Positions 1 through 12,475 of a stretch of 64,000 nt of DNA are shown here, piece after piece (position 1 is the stretch's first letter; each line of letters starts with the position of its first letter). Both the position numbers and the translations under genes were made by a program. The notes under the pieces were generated by a model that worked only from the letters and a program-made list of their open reading frames with translations, searched no databases and had not been told where the DNA came from. The stretch is from Letharia columbiana. Taxonomy: Eukaryota; Ascomycota; Lecanoromycetes; Lecanorales; Parmeliaceae. The stretch covers positions 1 through 64,000 of the forward strand of contig NW_023501047.1 of assembly GCF_014066305.1 (NCBI RefSeq), read 5' to 3'.

Positions 1-3000
1 GTGATTGGCGTGAAGGACTTCTTTCCGCTTATCAAGCACATTGGTCATCAATTGAATGGCTTGAACCTTGTCCCCCATATCATAGTAGCAAAGAGCAAGA
101 TTGGACAATTTATTCAACGTGTCTGGGTGATCAGACCCTAAGGCTTTCCGGTCCATCTCCGCAGCATCCTTCAAGAGCCTTGACCCGTCAACGAACCTTC
201 CTTGATCTTGATAGACCAAGCCGAGGAGATTGCTGATACCTGCCATCGTAACATTTTCCGCGCCATAAATTTCTTGCATCGTATCACGACACGATATGCA
301 GATTTTTTGCGCCTCATCCAGCTTCTTTTGACGGTAATAGGTTTCAGCCAATTCTGTTCGGGTCTCAAGAGTCCTCCGATGACTACGGCCGTAGGTTTTG
401 ATGGAGATTGGAATAGCTTGAACGCTCAGCTTCTCGGCTTCTTCGAGTTTGTTCTGTCGCAAATACGCATGAGATAGATTTCGCATTGCACCGAGAGTGT
501 GTATATACTCGAATCCATGATGTTTGGTACTCATTTCCAACAATCTAGTACTCAGCTTTTCAGCCTCTTCGTATTTGCCTTGGTTGGTTTGGGTAACCGC
601 TAGTCCATTTCCAGAGGCCAAGAGACTCGGATCTCCCGGATCTAATAACCTTTCTTGTACTTCGAACACGTGTTTCAGTAGATCCGCGGCCTTTTCATGC
701 TGCACTAAAGCACCATATGAGCAAGCAAGATTATGCATGGAGAGTAAAGTCCTTTGGTCCTCCGACCCATACTTCTCCCGTCTTTGCCTCAATAAGAACT
801 CCTGGAGATCTCTCGCCTCTTCCGTTTTGAGAAGTTACACTTTGAGCGTAAGCCAATATGCTCATGGTATTGAGGATATCGTCTGAGTCGTCATCAAAGT
901 ATTCTCGCAGAATTTGAAGCGCATCTGTCGATCTTTGTTCCGCAAGTCCGGCATGCCCTTTCCTTTCGACTAGATACAAGGCCGTGTGTACCAGTATAAT
1001 CGCGCGACTTAATCGAGATTCTTTGGAGCTAGCCATGTGAAGTATCACCTCGTCCGCGTGAGACATTAGGGCATCGCAGATCGGCCAATGTTGCTCTTGT
1101 TCTCGTGCTGGAAATTGATGCGCCACCCGCACAATCGCACTCTCTTTCCATAATTGATCACAACCTTCGCTACGAAGCCAATGCCGCATTGCTGTCTGCA
1201 CAAGTCTGTGCATCTCGAATACATTCTCTCTGGTTTCTGCACGGATCAGAGAGAAGCTAATGAGAGGATCAATTTTCTCGCAGAAAGAAACATCGTCATC
1301 ATCTCCTTGTAGCAGAAACTGTGGGATACCTTGCCGATTGATATACGACATAAGCGATAACAAATTAGCTGAGCCTGGGGTCTTTTCACGGATCTGGCGG
1401 AAGGATAACTCCCAGGATGTTATCACTGCATTTGGTACCGCTGGATCTCGCCTCAAGTCCCCTTTGCCCTTGTTAAGCAGAGTGGCTTGGTCCTCATTAC
1501 TGCGACGGAATTTATTGAGGTATATGGATATTGAAACCTGGACAACCGCTTTGATGTACGCACTAGCCTGGGAGATGGCGAGAGGCACCCTCTCCAACTC
1601 TGCCACAAGTTCAGAAGCTTCCTCTTCAGTGGCATCTGGCAATCTGTTCCGAAGCAGGCCGACAGCTTCATTTGTACTCATCGGTCGCACTTCTAGGGGC
1701 GTGCCGTTCTGTCCATTCAGGTCTAGCGCACAAGTGCGATCGCGAGTCGTGATGAGCACAGCCCCGTGTTGCACTCGCGGCAAGAAATCCAGCAAGCGGC
1801 GCTGCACAGACGTTGCGCCAGTCTCAGGATCTCGTTCTGGTAGGTGCAATAACACGGTAGCGTCGTCCGCATTGTCGAGGATCAACAGCCATCGACCATT
1901 GTCCGGATTTGCGAGCCATTTGGACACCAACTGGAGAATGTCGACCTTGCCGTCTCCAGTCCCAGGAATCTCTACTGTCGTGGCGATTTCTGTATATGAC
2001 TGTTCGAACCTCGCCTTGTCGCTCACATGGACCCAGAAAGTCGAGATCTCAGGCAACCGCTCTTTTTGTCGATATGAGTATTCGATGGCAATTTGCGATT
2101 TTCTGGCAGCAAAGGTCAGCCCAATTCTCTGAATAAAGGGTGAAAAGAGGTCCGCGTTCTACCCTATGCCACCGAGACCATACAGCGACGCCCAACTTTG
2201 TGATATTGGGTCCGCAAATTCGGACTCAAGCTGTGCCAGGATGTCCTCGCGACCAACAAAGCCAGGATCTTTCGAGAATGGAACGGTCGAAAAAGTCCTC
2301 ACACTCCCTCGAACAGGTTTTAATGACATAGCATCTATCATACAAAAGTCAGTCATGCTAGAGAATCATACGATCTTGGTTGGCTACGTACGAGTTGGAG
2401 AAAGGATCTGAGAAGCGCAAGCCATCACCTGCTTCCGATTGGATTGAAGATAAGCTTCAGTGGCCGTCTGAACCCTTCCCATTTCCTTCCACTCCTCTAG
2501 ACCCACAGTCTGCAGGCCCTGCTGTACATTGAAGCGAAAATAGATGTCCTGGTCCGGATATCGGTGTTCCATTTCCTCTTTGACCTCTTGAGCCACGTCC
2601 TCAGTGTCACTGGCCATCGCCTGGAGTGTCTCGAACAAAGGTTTGATCGTTCTCCCAACATCGTGAGAACCCATCACCCCCGTTCCGATACTGACAATGC
2701 AACCTACACTCCTCGAGGGCCAAATTTGCATCGCCTCCTCGTGAAGTGCCTGCGTGGGGTTGTTGTATCCTAGACCGCCATCCACAAATGTTCGAGGAGG
2801 ATTGCCGATTGAGACTGGTGGAAAATAACTGGGTGCTGCGGATGTAGCGAGGCAGGCCTCCCAGATTGTCATATCTTCAGATACAACCCTGGGGCTTTCG
2901 TAATTTCGGAATCGGAATGGACGGCGGGGTTCTTCGGAAACCACGCAAACAAAACTTGACGTTGTCAATAACATGAGCGAGAAAAACTGGAATGGAATGG

Positions 3001-3948
3001 GCTTACACTCTGCACCCCTGACTAGATTGAGATCGCATCGTCTCATTCCCCGTTGCATTATTTCCAAGATTCCCTCTCACAAGACCTTTGATAGCGGCTT
3101 CAAAAGGTGCTGGATCGAAGCGTTGGTCGCCTCTCAGGCCACTGTCTCTGTGGTCAATAGGGTTCAAAAGGGGCACAAATTTAGGCCAAGTGACGGATAA
3201 GGAAGCATAATAGCAACAAGGGGAAGGGTCCGGAAAGTACATACATTTTGGCCTTGCCCAAATATGCTTTTCGCTACCATTCGATTCAATGGGAAATATC
3301 TCTGGAGCCATACTCAGATATGCATTTATGCAAGTCTCTATGTCCATTCGGAGGACTCCTAACATGACAGCAATGAGTCTAAGGAAGTCAGCGAGGTTGC
3401 GTTGACTTTTCTGCTTTGGCCACAATAGGTGGACTGCTCAAAGAAAAGTAGGTAACAGCTGCATTAGCTCAGAACTCCACAGCTTCGTTTAAGTAAAGCA
3501 AGGGATATTGCTTCTTGGGCACAAAGAGCAAAATAGAGTCACCGAATTCGTGGAGTTCGCGTTTGAGGCTTAGGTTGTAGGAATTCCCGCAGCCCATGTG
3601 AGCGCGAACTTCCACATCGGCTACGCGCCAGGTAGACTTGAACTGGACAGAGAAAGTGGCCAATGAAAGATTGATTGGGGTAGAAAGGAGACCTACCCTC
3701 CAGTTGACGTGCCAGCAATCATGTCAAAGTAATCGCATGGTCGGGGAGAAGCAGTCTCTCCAGCAGGCACTGTCTCCCTATTGTCAAGCTTCTGGACGGT
3801 CACCAGCAGATCTCTGAGGATATAAAGGCTCGAGAGCCCCTTGATGCCACCGCCATCTGCATAGAGTCAGCTCTGGAGTACATCTTTTCCATCCCGAGAA
3901 CACCCTACCGAGCGAAAGCAACCGGAGTGGTGGCTCCGGATCCGCCAT
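1..3948 (-). CDS. Patatin-like phospholipase / NB-ARC / TPR protein (fungal NLR-like), 3' end outside window
   Basis: Fungal STAND receptor of the patatin-NB-ARC-TPR architecture. In this family the patatin domain is a lipid hydrolase, the NTPase is a switch and the TPRs sense; Neurospora PLP-1, which acts in allorecognition death, has the same plan. The start ATG at 3948 gives MADPEPPLRLLSL, spliced to DGGGIKG (oxyanion loop). Then come GTSTGG (nucleophile Ser) and DGGLGYNNP (catalytic Asp). NB-ARC follows with P-loop GLGGIGKS, Walker B WLLILDNADD, VLITTRD, RVPLA and MHRLVQ. Kinesin-light-chain-like TPRs run to the window edge. Introns that keep phase are 3857-3908, 3379-3696 (long), about 3148-3240, 2955-3006, 2335-2391 and 2103-2162. 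About 1,100 residues are visible. A frame change in the first TPRs near 825-828 (T4) suggests a one-base insertion, so the gene may be broken or the base may be an assembly error. The fine position of the 3148-3240 intron is uncertain, because two donor/acceptor pairs both keep phase. Confidence 0.88.
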
Positions 3949-6064
3949 AATCTGAAGGAGATAACACCCAACACTTGCAAAACCCGCGATAAATATTGCG
4001 ATATGTGCCAGATCTCAGAGGATCTCGACAAAGTAATCAGAGCTGGGAGGAAAGCAGGGGAAGAGCGGAGGACCTTTTCCCCCCGTTTAAACCCCCCACC
4101 ACACCTCATGCATGGTACACAGCCTCGCGCCTCGTTCGGTCTAGCGGCGGCGGCTCTGGACGACAGCGATAGGCGAGGACAATCACTTTGCATGCAGGAC
4201 GGCACTATATGTCCCCGAAGCGACGGTTGCAGCCTTCCGCAGCGAACATTCCAGACCAATCAATACGGACGTATTGACTGCAACTAGTCGATCTTGCCCA
4301 GTTAACATAACTTTCGCCGGCGGCATTTGCCCATTACCGAGGAAGCTTAAAAGAAAACGAGGACTGGTACGTCACCGCTTCACGGTCACACTGACACCAC
4401 AAAAATGCAGTGTGTCAGAATCCACTCCAGGCCTTTTCCAAATTGCGCTCTGTAGTCTCCTACGCGCCTTCATTAGACTTGTGCGAAGCACATGAAGCCC
4501 AAAATAAAAATTGCATAGCCATCCAAGGAGCGCAAGTTCATACAAAAACACCACATTCAGCGCGTTTCTGTATTTGTGTGTTTCTTCACGTCTCTTTTGG
4601 CATGGCCGTCTGTTAAATCGATCTACTCGTACAAACCTCTTCGATCCATCATGGCGAGCTTTATAGCGGAAGCACATTTTACTGCCTACTAAGCCAATAT
4701 CTGAAGAATCCCTGCCCTATATATTATAGATGTCATCTCCGCGGCGTCTCGGTTTAGCCCTACAGATTTGCCTCCAAGCAGAGACACTCCAGCGCCCACC
4801 TGCCACTGGACCAGTCTCGGATCCGGGGGTAAGTGCGAGCAGATCTGGATCCGGCGCTCTCTTCTCCTATTAGAGGTGCATCAGTAAAGATAACTAAAAT
4901 CCTCAACATTCAAACCTCGAAACTGGCTTTGACTGAAGCCTGACAGTGTACTGGGCAACTGACGAATATTGCTCAGGCACGTGAGTCCAAGCATGTTTGG
5001 CGTACACGAAGGATTGTTCGAACCCTATCTGTACGTTTGACGAAGCCAATTGGACATCCATCTCACTTCCAATCTCGTCACCCTGGAAGATGCTGTACAA
5101 GTCCAGTTCAAAGACGTTCGGGTCTCCGAGAGTACTTAGCCGGCAGTGTTTGATTGCAAGCTTCATATGCCCAAGAAATGAGGTGTTTCCGGCTTTGAAA
5201 GATCTTCAAGGTCTGCCCAAGCCAACAATGACCATCTAAAGCCATTGGTAGCCTACCATCCGTACTGATGACTTATGTGAAGCCACGGCGCGAGACTTGC
5301 TGTGGGCCATGCCGTTCGGGAACACCACGAATCCGGGCCTTCGACCCCATTTCTACCCCGGCCGATAGCAGCGTTCCTATTCCATGGGTTGTCTGGGGAA
5401 TCAAGCTGCATTCATGTGCGGAGACTGCTCTCCCGAGTCCGGACCGTGACATACGGCGGCCCAACGTTCTCCGCGGCTCCAAATCTTAGAACTCTGGAGC
5501 ACGAGAAATACTGGTGGAGGAACGTCTAACCAGCTCAGATCTACCCCAAATTTACCTAAACAGCCTTGATGTATGCACACTTGGGGGTATAGAGCTCTTC
5601 CGGGAGCTTCCACGAGGGCGACTAGTGGGTATAGAGCCGCAGGCTATCACGAGGAATCCTTTATACTGAGCACGCTCCCCCATCGTCGAGTCCGATCGCA
5701 TCCGACTCCAAAGGACGAATCGCAATTTGATAAGTACTGTTTGCTATCTCACCGCTGCTCATTCAGTACCCCAGCTTTTCCCATCTTCTCTCGTCGCACT
5801 AGCGAGAAGGGACGAAGGTACTCCATCCTCCCGCTCGCTCTCAGACTTGCCTCCCCCCACAATTAATAGCTTTCACCTTCAACGCCTCACTTTGCATATT
5901 GACACTACTACTTGAGAGTCTTACGTCGTATTAGTGATCCTAGCTAGATATCAAGACTAGCCTTACCTCACATCCTCTCACATCAGCGGCTGAAGGAAGA
6001 TACCCTTCTTAGTCAATCAACGCGCTCAAACCTCCATTCCGGGTCAAAGACAGATACGCACGAA
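3949..6064. other. Intergenic, no convincing gene
   Basis: Upstream region of the patatin-NLR gene. The longest readable piece is an 87-codon ATG-started frame on the minus strand, listed separately. I see no tRNA, repeat family or recognised domain. Confidence 0.5.
4903..5166 (-). CDS. Short hypothetical ORF (87 aa)
   Basis: ATG-started minus-strand frame. It has no recognised domain, no signal peptide and no membrane segment. The composition looks protein-like (mixed hydrophobic/acidic, SIFQGDEIGSEMDVQL), but it stands alone with no obvious introns or partner exons. It may be a gene fragment or chance. Confidence 0.2.
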   Translation of the reverse strand: MKLAIKHCRLSTLGDPNVFELDLYSIFQGDEIGSEMDVQLASSNVQIGFEQSFVYAKHAWTHVPEQYSSVAQYTVRLQSKPVSRFEC

Positions 6065-6691
6065 ATGTCACTTCATCACCACGTTCTCGCTATCCCCAGC
6101 GGCGCTGATCTACCTCCTGAGTTTCATCCAATCCTAGCCAGCAACATGGCGGAAGAATGGCAATCCCGCAGCGCCCAAGGATACCAAACCTTCGCCGATC
6201 CAGTATAGGACACAGTCCCGGCTTAGGTTAAGCGCTGCAATGCCAAAACCAACGGTAGCGACAAAACCGAGACCTTCAGTCAGCCACCCTCCGAGAAAGC
6301 CAGCGCCTACGCCAGCGCATACTGCATACTGCGAGAATCGCTGAACGATCGTGAGGCCACCACCGAGGACTTCAATGCCTTCCTCTCGATAGCTGCACCC
6401 CATGCGCTCCCAAAAGAGGGGCTATTGCATCTTCGTGCCATCTTCCTCGTTGGCGCATCTGGCTCAACGCTTCAGCCTGACCAGAAGATCCAGTTCGAAG
6501 GTGGAGTCCTGCAACACGCTTCCAAGCTAATGCTCATGGCACCCATAGCACTACATCTCGGCAAAAAGCTTGTCGCTGTCAAGGTTCTCGAGAAAGCCAA
6601 CCTCGAGGCATTCGGTGCAGCGGCCGGGAAGCGTATATATGGTGGAGATCGAATACCTGAGGGCATTCCAGAGTGGTTGAAGAAGAACTAG
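6065..6691 (+). pseudogene. Hypothetical small protein gene with two in-frame TAG codons
   Basis: A single plus-strand frame runs from ATG 6065 to TAG 6689-6691 and would encode about 208 residues, beginning MSLHHHVLAIPSGADLP and ending IPEGIPEWLKKN. It is interrupted in frame only by TAG at 6206-6208 and TAG at 6224-6226, 18 bases apart. Both sides have protein-like composition (for example LHLRAIFLVGASGSTLQ and KLVAVKVLEKANLEAFG), so the frame looks like one former gene. A 24-nt piece running from GT to AG would remove both stops in phase, but it is far too short for a fungal intron. Both TAGs could derive from CAG by a single C-to-T change, as in RIP. I do not recognise the family. Alternatively, only the downstream part, after an unseen exon, is used. 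Confidence 0.45.
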
Positions 6692-6849
6692 GCGGGGTAT
6701 CGCGCTTATGTCGCTCAGGGTAAGGGGAGTTTTTCTAAGAGGATGATTGAGAAATGTCCGGGTACTTTAGATAGGTAGGTTATTACTGAATCCACTCAAT
6801 TGTGAATGGGCATAAGCTAAAGTTTGGTCTGTAGCGGCGAAGGCAGGGC

Positions 6850-7342
6850 TTGACGAAGAACCTTGCTACAAATTGGTGTGGTATTTCGCCGCTGTCGATA
6901 GCTTAGAAGACGAAACCCTCAGTCGCGTTCTCACTGATTATCGCGAGAAGGATCAAATGGACTATGACAGCAACAACTCAGTATTGAAGAAACCACTCTC
7001 ATGACAGCGCTTGCAAAGCACGTCACAATCCTTGACGCAATGACCCTGGAAGAAATCCTTGGGCCCTCGGCAAAACGCATCGAAGCCATCGAAAACGACG
7101 TCTTGGCCCGAATCTGGGTTAAGCAAGGTGAAGAAAACTTCAATGATCTTTGCATGATGCATGGAGGTGTCGAGGATGTTTTGAGGATAAACGAGAGTCC
7201 TTTTGTAAGCAAGATGCCGGAGGACAACCTCCATACCGTCGGGCATAATGAGCAAATTGTTCTTGATCTTGCGAGGTTCGGGATGGCTGTGGGAAAGTTT
7301 GTGGATTCGGTATCTGAGAGGGTTTCCATGAGCATGTGGTAG
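6850..7342 (+). pseudogene. Hypothetical protein fragment(s), probably decayed
   Basis: Two adjacent plus-strand frames look protein-like. The first (about 6850-6997) reads GLDEEPCYKLVWYFAAVDSL, then SRVLTDYREKDQMDYD. The second (to TAG at 7340-7342) contains TLMTALAKHVTILDAMTLEE and ends VSERVSMSMW. They are in different frames and meet near 6965-6990, where a CAG could be a splice acceptor but no good donor is visible. There is no recognised domain. The piece lies just after the 6065-6691 pseudogene on the same strand and may belong to it. Confidence 0.3.
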
Positions 7343-7766
7343 TGATGCTATGTCAGTCCAGCGCCAGTGGTCTGCCATCACAAATGCTGGCTGTACAAGT
7401 GGAAAATGTTTATGACGGAAAGTAATGACTAGATATCACAATACGTGACAACAGGTGCCACCTGCATCTTTAGGGGAGTGTTTGAAGCTTGAGATGGTGA
7501 TTGACCAACACGCAGAGCCCTCTGCTTCAATAGACGCGGCGACATCAATCTTTTTAAGTGGTGATGCAGAAGTGAAGGCCGGAGAGGAGTCTTGGCGCTG
7601 ATTCAACGCTAGCCCGCATCCTGTTAGCTCCCGCCAAGCTCGAAGCTCAATCTCCTGGAAAAACTTGACAACCTTCCACCTCATCCATCTCCTCCGCCCC
7701 AAGCACCATCAAACGACGTCGTCAAACACATCTCCACTCCTCAATTGACATCTCACAATCTCAACC
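7343..7766. promoter_or_regulatory. 5' region of ATP9
   Basis: 424 bases between the decayed frame and the ATP9 start. The last 60 bases before the ATG are C/T- and A-rich, ending cctcaattgacatctcac then AATCTCAACC-ATG, a typical fungal leader. Antisense reading frames here have no domain. Confidence 0.4.
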
Positions 7767-8344
<578 letters not shown>

Positions 8345-9286
8345 AGAGATGGTTTAGCCTGATATATTGCTGGAGGATGGTTCGTGTGTGGGATCCTCTG
8401 GCCGATATTCATCTTCGTGGATGCGATTGTGGCGGGGTGGAAGGTGTGCAGATATTGTGGCATAGGTCGAGCTTCAATCATTGTAATTCTACTCATTAGA
8501 CATAGATTCGCTAAGAAGATGTCAATGAAAGAGCAAGATCTTGTCATGAATGCTGCATTTAACTTGAAAGAGGAGGTAGCACGAAGTATTGCTGAAGACA
8601 ACACGATCTGTGCCCGCAAAAACAATCAAATTGTCCTTCATTGACGAAATTTTGAATAGGACCCGGCACATTCCTTGTACCAATCCACCAATCCCACAAT
8701 TGGCAACAGGCGACATCGAAATGATCGGTCTATCTAACGCAGTATTGTCGTTATGTTGGATCATTGTCGATACGTCCTGTTCACCTACAAAGCTTCTAAA
8801 AAATGGTTCATGGAGAATCGAAGGGGTCTTCGTGGGCGGTAGCTGGATGGCATCAGTTCTCGCACCTAGTCCAAGGCAAACGCTGGTCTATCCAATCGTA
8901 CTTTGTGTCTCCAGCCTTATGCGAAACACGTTGTTTACGTCTCGTTGAGTTCTGAGGACCACCAGATGGAGAGAGCTCTCCTGCTGTACCCAAGAACCCC
9001 CAGCAACTCAGCTATTTAGGCTGTCCAGGGGCTGATCCAGGTTGCTACCAGGGAATGCTCGCTGCACATATCTCTACTTCTCAGTACCGACTTAGCGTGG
9101 TCAATCAAAAAGCTCGCGCATAGATTACCATAGCAGTATACGCGGTCTCTCAATTACCCACTCGCTTGAAGCGGGAATTCAGGAGGAGTAACTGTCGGCT
9201 ATCATTCCATCATTCTCTCTGATCTTCCTCGTGCTGATTAGTCCATGCTGGTTAAGCACAACCCCGTGGTGCAGTTCATCTAAGAT
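8345..9286. other. Intergenic between ATP9 and the secreted-protein gene
   Basis: Contains the ATP9 3' region and the promoter of the gene at 9287. A 119-codon frame at 8589-8948 has no domain and non-protein-like composition, so I do not call it. No repeats seen. Confidence 0.5.
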
Positions 9287-10316
9287 ATGTTTCCTCAAAT
9301 TCCTCTCCTGCTGGTGGTTTCCTTTGGCTTCACTGTTTCGGCCACAACATCTCAACCAACAGAAGACAGCGCATTGAAGCTCTCAGCAATACCCAATATT
9401 GTGGAGCCAATATTTCCCTCAAACGCGTCCGTCCCAACATCTAACGCGTCTGCAGAAAATGGTTTCACGATACGCTGCGATGGCGAGGCTTATGGCTACA
9501 ATCCCAACATCCTCGACTGCGAAGACGCAAAGGAATACTTGCTCCCCGATGCGAGCACATGGACATTTGGTGAACGCCACACCGGCTTACCCGCAGACAT
9601 ACTGCCTCTTCCATATTTGGTCATGGGTGACAGAGGGCTCTGCTACGTCCAAGCAATTCTGATTGGGGACCATACCACAGCCAAGGCGTCATTAAATATG
9701 CTGCGTCGAGCTGCAGCAGCTCTTGTGGTGCAATGCGCAACCAGTGTTGTATCGCAAGGTGGTATCGCGACAAACATAGGTAAGAGTGAAGCCAGACTCA
9801 TTGCAAATAATCTTTTACAAGCTCACATACTGATCTGCATCCCGTGGCTGACACTTGTAGGTGGTGACAACAATCTAGCTATAATACTTGGGGCATACGA
9901 AATGCCGGTTACCTGCCGCGGAACACTCGCGACGTGGGAGTCATGCAGAGACGTTCTTTACGACATGCCTGCCGACAAAGTACGACGAGTATTTGGTCCC
10001 GGCAGCGATCCGGCCGTTACGGAAGACCTTCCTTACAACATCGATTCATGTATGTGCATTGACCCACTTCTTTGCAAGCCGTGTCCCCTAACGAAAATCT
10101 CTCGTGAAATAAGCGGATCTGAAATGTTCCGCCAATATATTCAGTGCCGGTAAATCTGATGTGTCTTCATTCTACGATATATGGAAAGCCGTGACCGCCT
10201 TGTTTTCTGTTTGCGCACGGCATGGGAAGGCCGGTAGTGTTAGGGGGCTTGGTATGATTTCGGAAAACTCGACGGAGCAGCAAAGAATAATCCGACTGAC
10301 ATACTGGCCCAGGTGA
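9287..10316 (+). CDS. Secreted cysteine-containing hypothetical protein
   Basis: Three exons (9287-9779, 9861-10049, 10114-10316) with introns GTAAGA...TGTAG and GTATGT...CCTAAC...AATAAG, the second with a good branch site. The product is about 294 aa. The N-terminus MFPQIPLLLVVSFGFTVSA is a clear signal peptide. After a Ser/Asn linker come conserved-looking pieces: RCDGEAYGYNPNILDCEDAK, GDRGLCYVQ, VVQCATSVVSQGGIATNIG, CRGTLATWESCRDVLYDMPA, and the C-terminal IWKAVTALFSVCARHGKAGS followed by VRGLG. This pattern of spaced cysteines and a C-terminal chloroperoxidase-unlike Gly motif is common in secreted fungal proteins of unknown function. The first intron has a length divisible by 3 and no in-frame stop, so a retained form would still be read. 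Confidence 0.75.
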
Positions 10317-11054
10317 ACATGGGGACGTGTTCCTCACGATGACCGCAAGCGGGAGACTGGAACTGCCGAGCAATTCTTCCCGAGGATTCTCTTCCTAAGA
10401 GATGTTAAGTAGACGTGACTTTTGGAAGAGTACGTGTAGTGGTGCTCGCGTCTGGGCAGAAAATGAGATAAAGCACGGCATTTAGCCAATCCTTCAAGAA
10501 TCGCAGTCATGTTACAGAATTTTGTTCTGACCGCAGCTGATGTCTTGAGCGGCACAATTTTTGCAGCAGAACGGACGGCTCAGAGAAAGAGATCATGATA
10601 CTTTGATAAAAGTGGAAACGAATAACAAATGTACAGGGACAGCGCGGTCTTCGATATTTCCCCGAAACCGGGTCCTCCCCCGCAGGCGCGGGTCTTCTCC
10701 GCGGTCTCCACAGCAATTGATGGCAAGATGCAGGAGGAAGGAATGCCCGGACTGAATATTTGGCACTGCATACTTCGACAATGACTTTGGCACACTCGAT
10801 TCCTCCACGATGATATCCCACTACCCTCCAGTGTGGGCCGTGCAGCAGTCTCGCCTGATGAACCATCCTGCTAGTATGGCTGATCTAGCGATTACCGATG
10901 ATATACGTAGTGACCTAATCGACGGGTAAGTACCTATGGAGAACCCGTCAACCAAGCCTTTTCCCTCTCCTTTCAACCCGGGTCAACCAGGGCCAATGAT
11001 ATCATGCTCTCAGATTTTGAATTCTACGCCGCAGGACCATCTCTTTTGTCAACA
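10317..11054. other. Intergenic, nothing recognised
   Basis: No coding frame with a recognisable domain on either strand, and no repeats seen. Confidence 0.4.
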
Positions 11055-12475
11055 TCAAGTGAACTTCAGCCTTCTGCCATTGCGTCTCCAACTCAAACAT
11101 TTTCCAGACCTCCAGACCACCGCGATGATAGCCATCGCGTTTCCCCTAGGCTTTTTTGTATCGACAAGTTGGAATCCAGGGTCCGCCGGAATACGTTTTC
11201 AAATGCTTTCGCTGTCCTCTCGTTGCTGTGTAATCGACAAGCATGGATAGGTCGACGTCTTTATGCTCAACATCATCCATCACGTCAGTAACCATCTCAA
11301 GTATTCAAAGAGGAGTCAAGAAGAAACAACGCATCGACAAAAGTTCTAACACTCACCGAGGGAGTTTCTCAGTCTCAGGCCCATCCTTCAACAAGAACAT
11401 AAACAGCACTACCTTCGATCCATCCTTCATCGCCGGAACAAGACCTTCCAAAATGCGAACCGCATACTTGTCGCTCCAACCATGCAAAATCCATCTCAAG
11501 AAATCGATATTCCCCCCCCCTCACCAGCTGCTCGACAAATAAGTCATCTTGCATGAACTCGACTCTGCCCTTCTAGTCCTCCAGCAATGCTTTTCCCTCA
11601 TACCCAATCGCATCCTCAAAGCCTTGCACGACAGACCTGGCATCTTTTGTAGCCGGAGTCAGAGCCTTTGGCACAGCTCCCTGACCTCCACCCACACCAA
11701 CCACGACCGCGCCTGGCCGATCGACCAGATCCCACGAACCCCCATTCACCAAATCTTCAGATTCTACCTTTCAAAAAAACCGTGCCATATCATGGCACCT
11801 CCGTAGCTTTCAGCTCTTCCCGGATGCTTCGCCAGATGCTAAAACAATCCCACACCCAGCTCATCGGCCAAAGTCAAAGGCGCTTCAGTTGGCTCGCCGC
11901 TGTCACCAAATAGGCTCACCGCATCTGTCACCCTCGTGGCGGGTTGTCGTATCTCCTATGCCATCACTGCGACGGCGTTTTTCGGCTATGACTCTGTAGC
12001 AAAGAGCTGGGATGACGCTGTATGGCCTACAGGCCCAGGAGGATGCTCTGCGAAGATGTGAATGCCTGGCGGAGAAAGCGCTCGATGAGTCGCACGGATA
12101 GGCTGGGTTTTTTCTGCTATCTGCGCAAAGGTTGCGGAGCCGTCGAGAGGGACACAATCGGCTAGGTTGAAATCGTTGATGGCGCCAAGAGAGACCTCGT
12201 CAATTGCACTGCATCAAACGCGCATTCAGTCCAAGAACGTTAAGTAGATAGATTCGATGATGAGAAATAGGGAAAACATACGGCTCGTATGATCTCTGTC
12301 AGAACTCCCACAGGCCCAAGAGCCAGTCTTTTCAAGTTCTGGGTGGAATTGACCAACAACTCACAAGCTTCTACCAGATCCGGCGGTAAATTCTTCAAAA
12401 ATTTCCTTGTCAAAGGAAGTGAGCGGACGGTCCTGCGCATCCAACGAATCAGCCTGTTGTAACGCCTCCTCCCCA
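11055..12475 (-). pseudogene. Decayed SAM-dependent O-methyltransferase
   Basis: Reading the minus strand, pieces of one fungal secondary-metabolism-type O-methyltransferase appear in order but in changing frames. There is a helical N-terminus (DLVEACELLVNSTQNLKRLA). Then come VPLDGSATFAQIAEKTQPI and HIFAEHPPGPVGHTASSQLF. A linker reads SLFGDSGEPTEAPLTLADEL. The SAM motif is VVVGVGGGQGAVPKAL, followed by VEFMQDDLF. The catalytic-His segment is [20 protein letters not shown], then [10 protein letters not shown]. The C-terminus is FQLVDTKKPRGNAMAIIAVV. Several stops and frame changes separate these pieces. They are spread along about 1.4 kb, as expected for a full-length gene that has decayed. 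Such enzymes methylate hydroxyls in polyketide pathways. No partner biosynthetic gene survives here. Confidence 0.75.

Noticed and set aside
1260..2132. 290-codon plus-strand frame
   Set aside because: Antisense shadow of the NB-ARC exon; the minus strand carries all NB-ARC motifs.
5025..5036. GTTCGAACCC, resembling a tRNA B-box
   Set aside because: No matching acceptor stem, anticodon arm or A-box at the right distance on either strand.
8589..8948. 119-codon plus-strand frame after ATP9
   Set aside because: No domain, no signal peptide and no clear start context; intergenic by neighbours.
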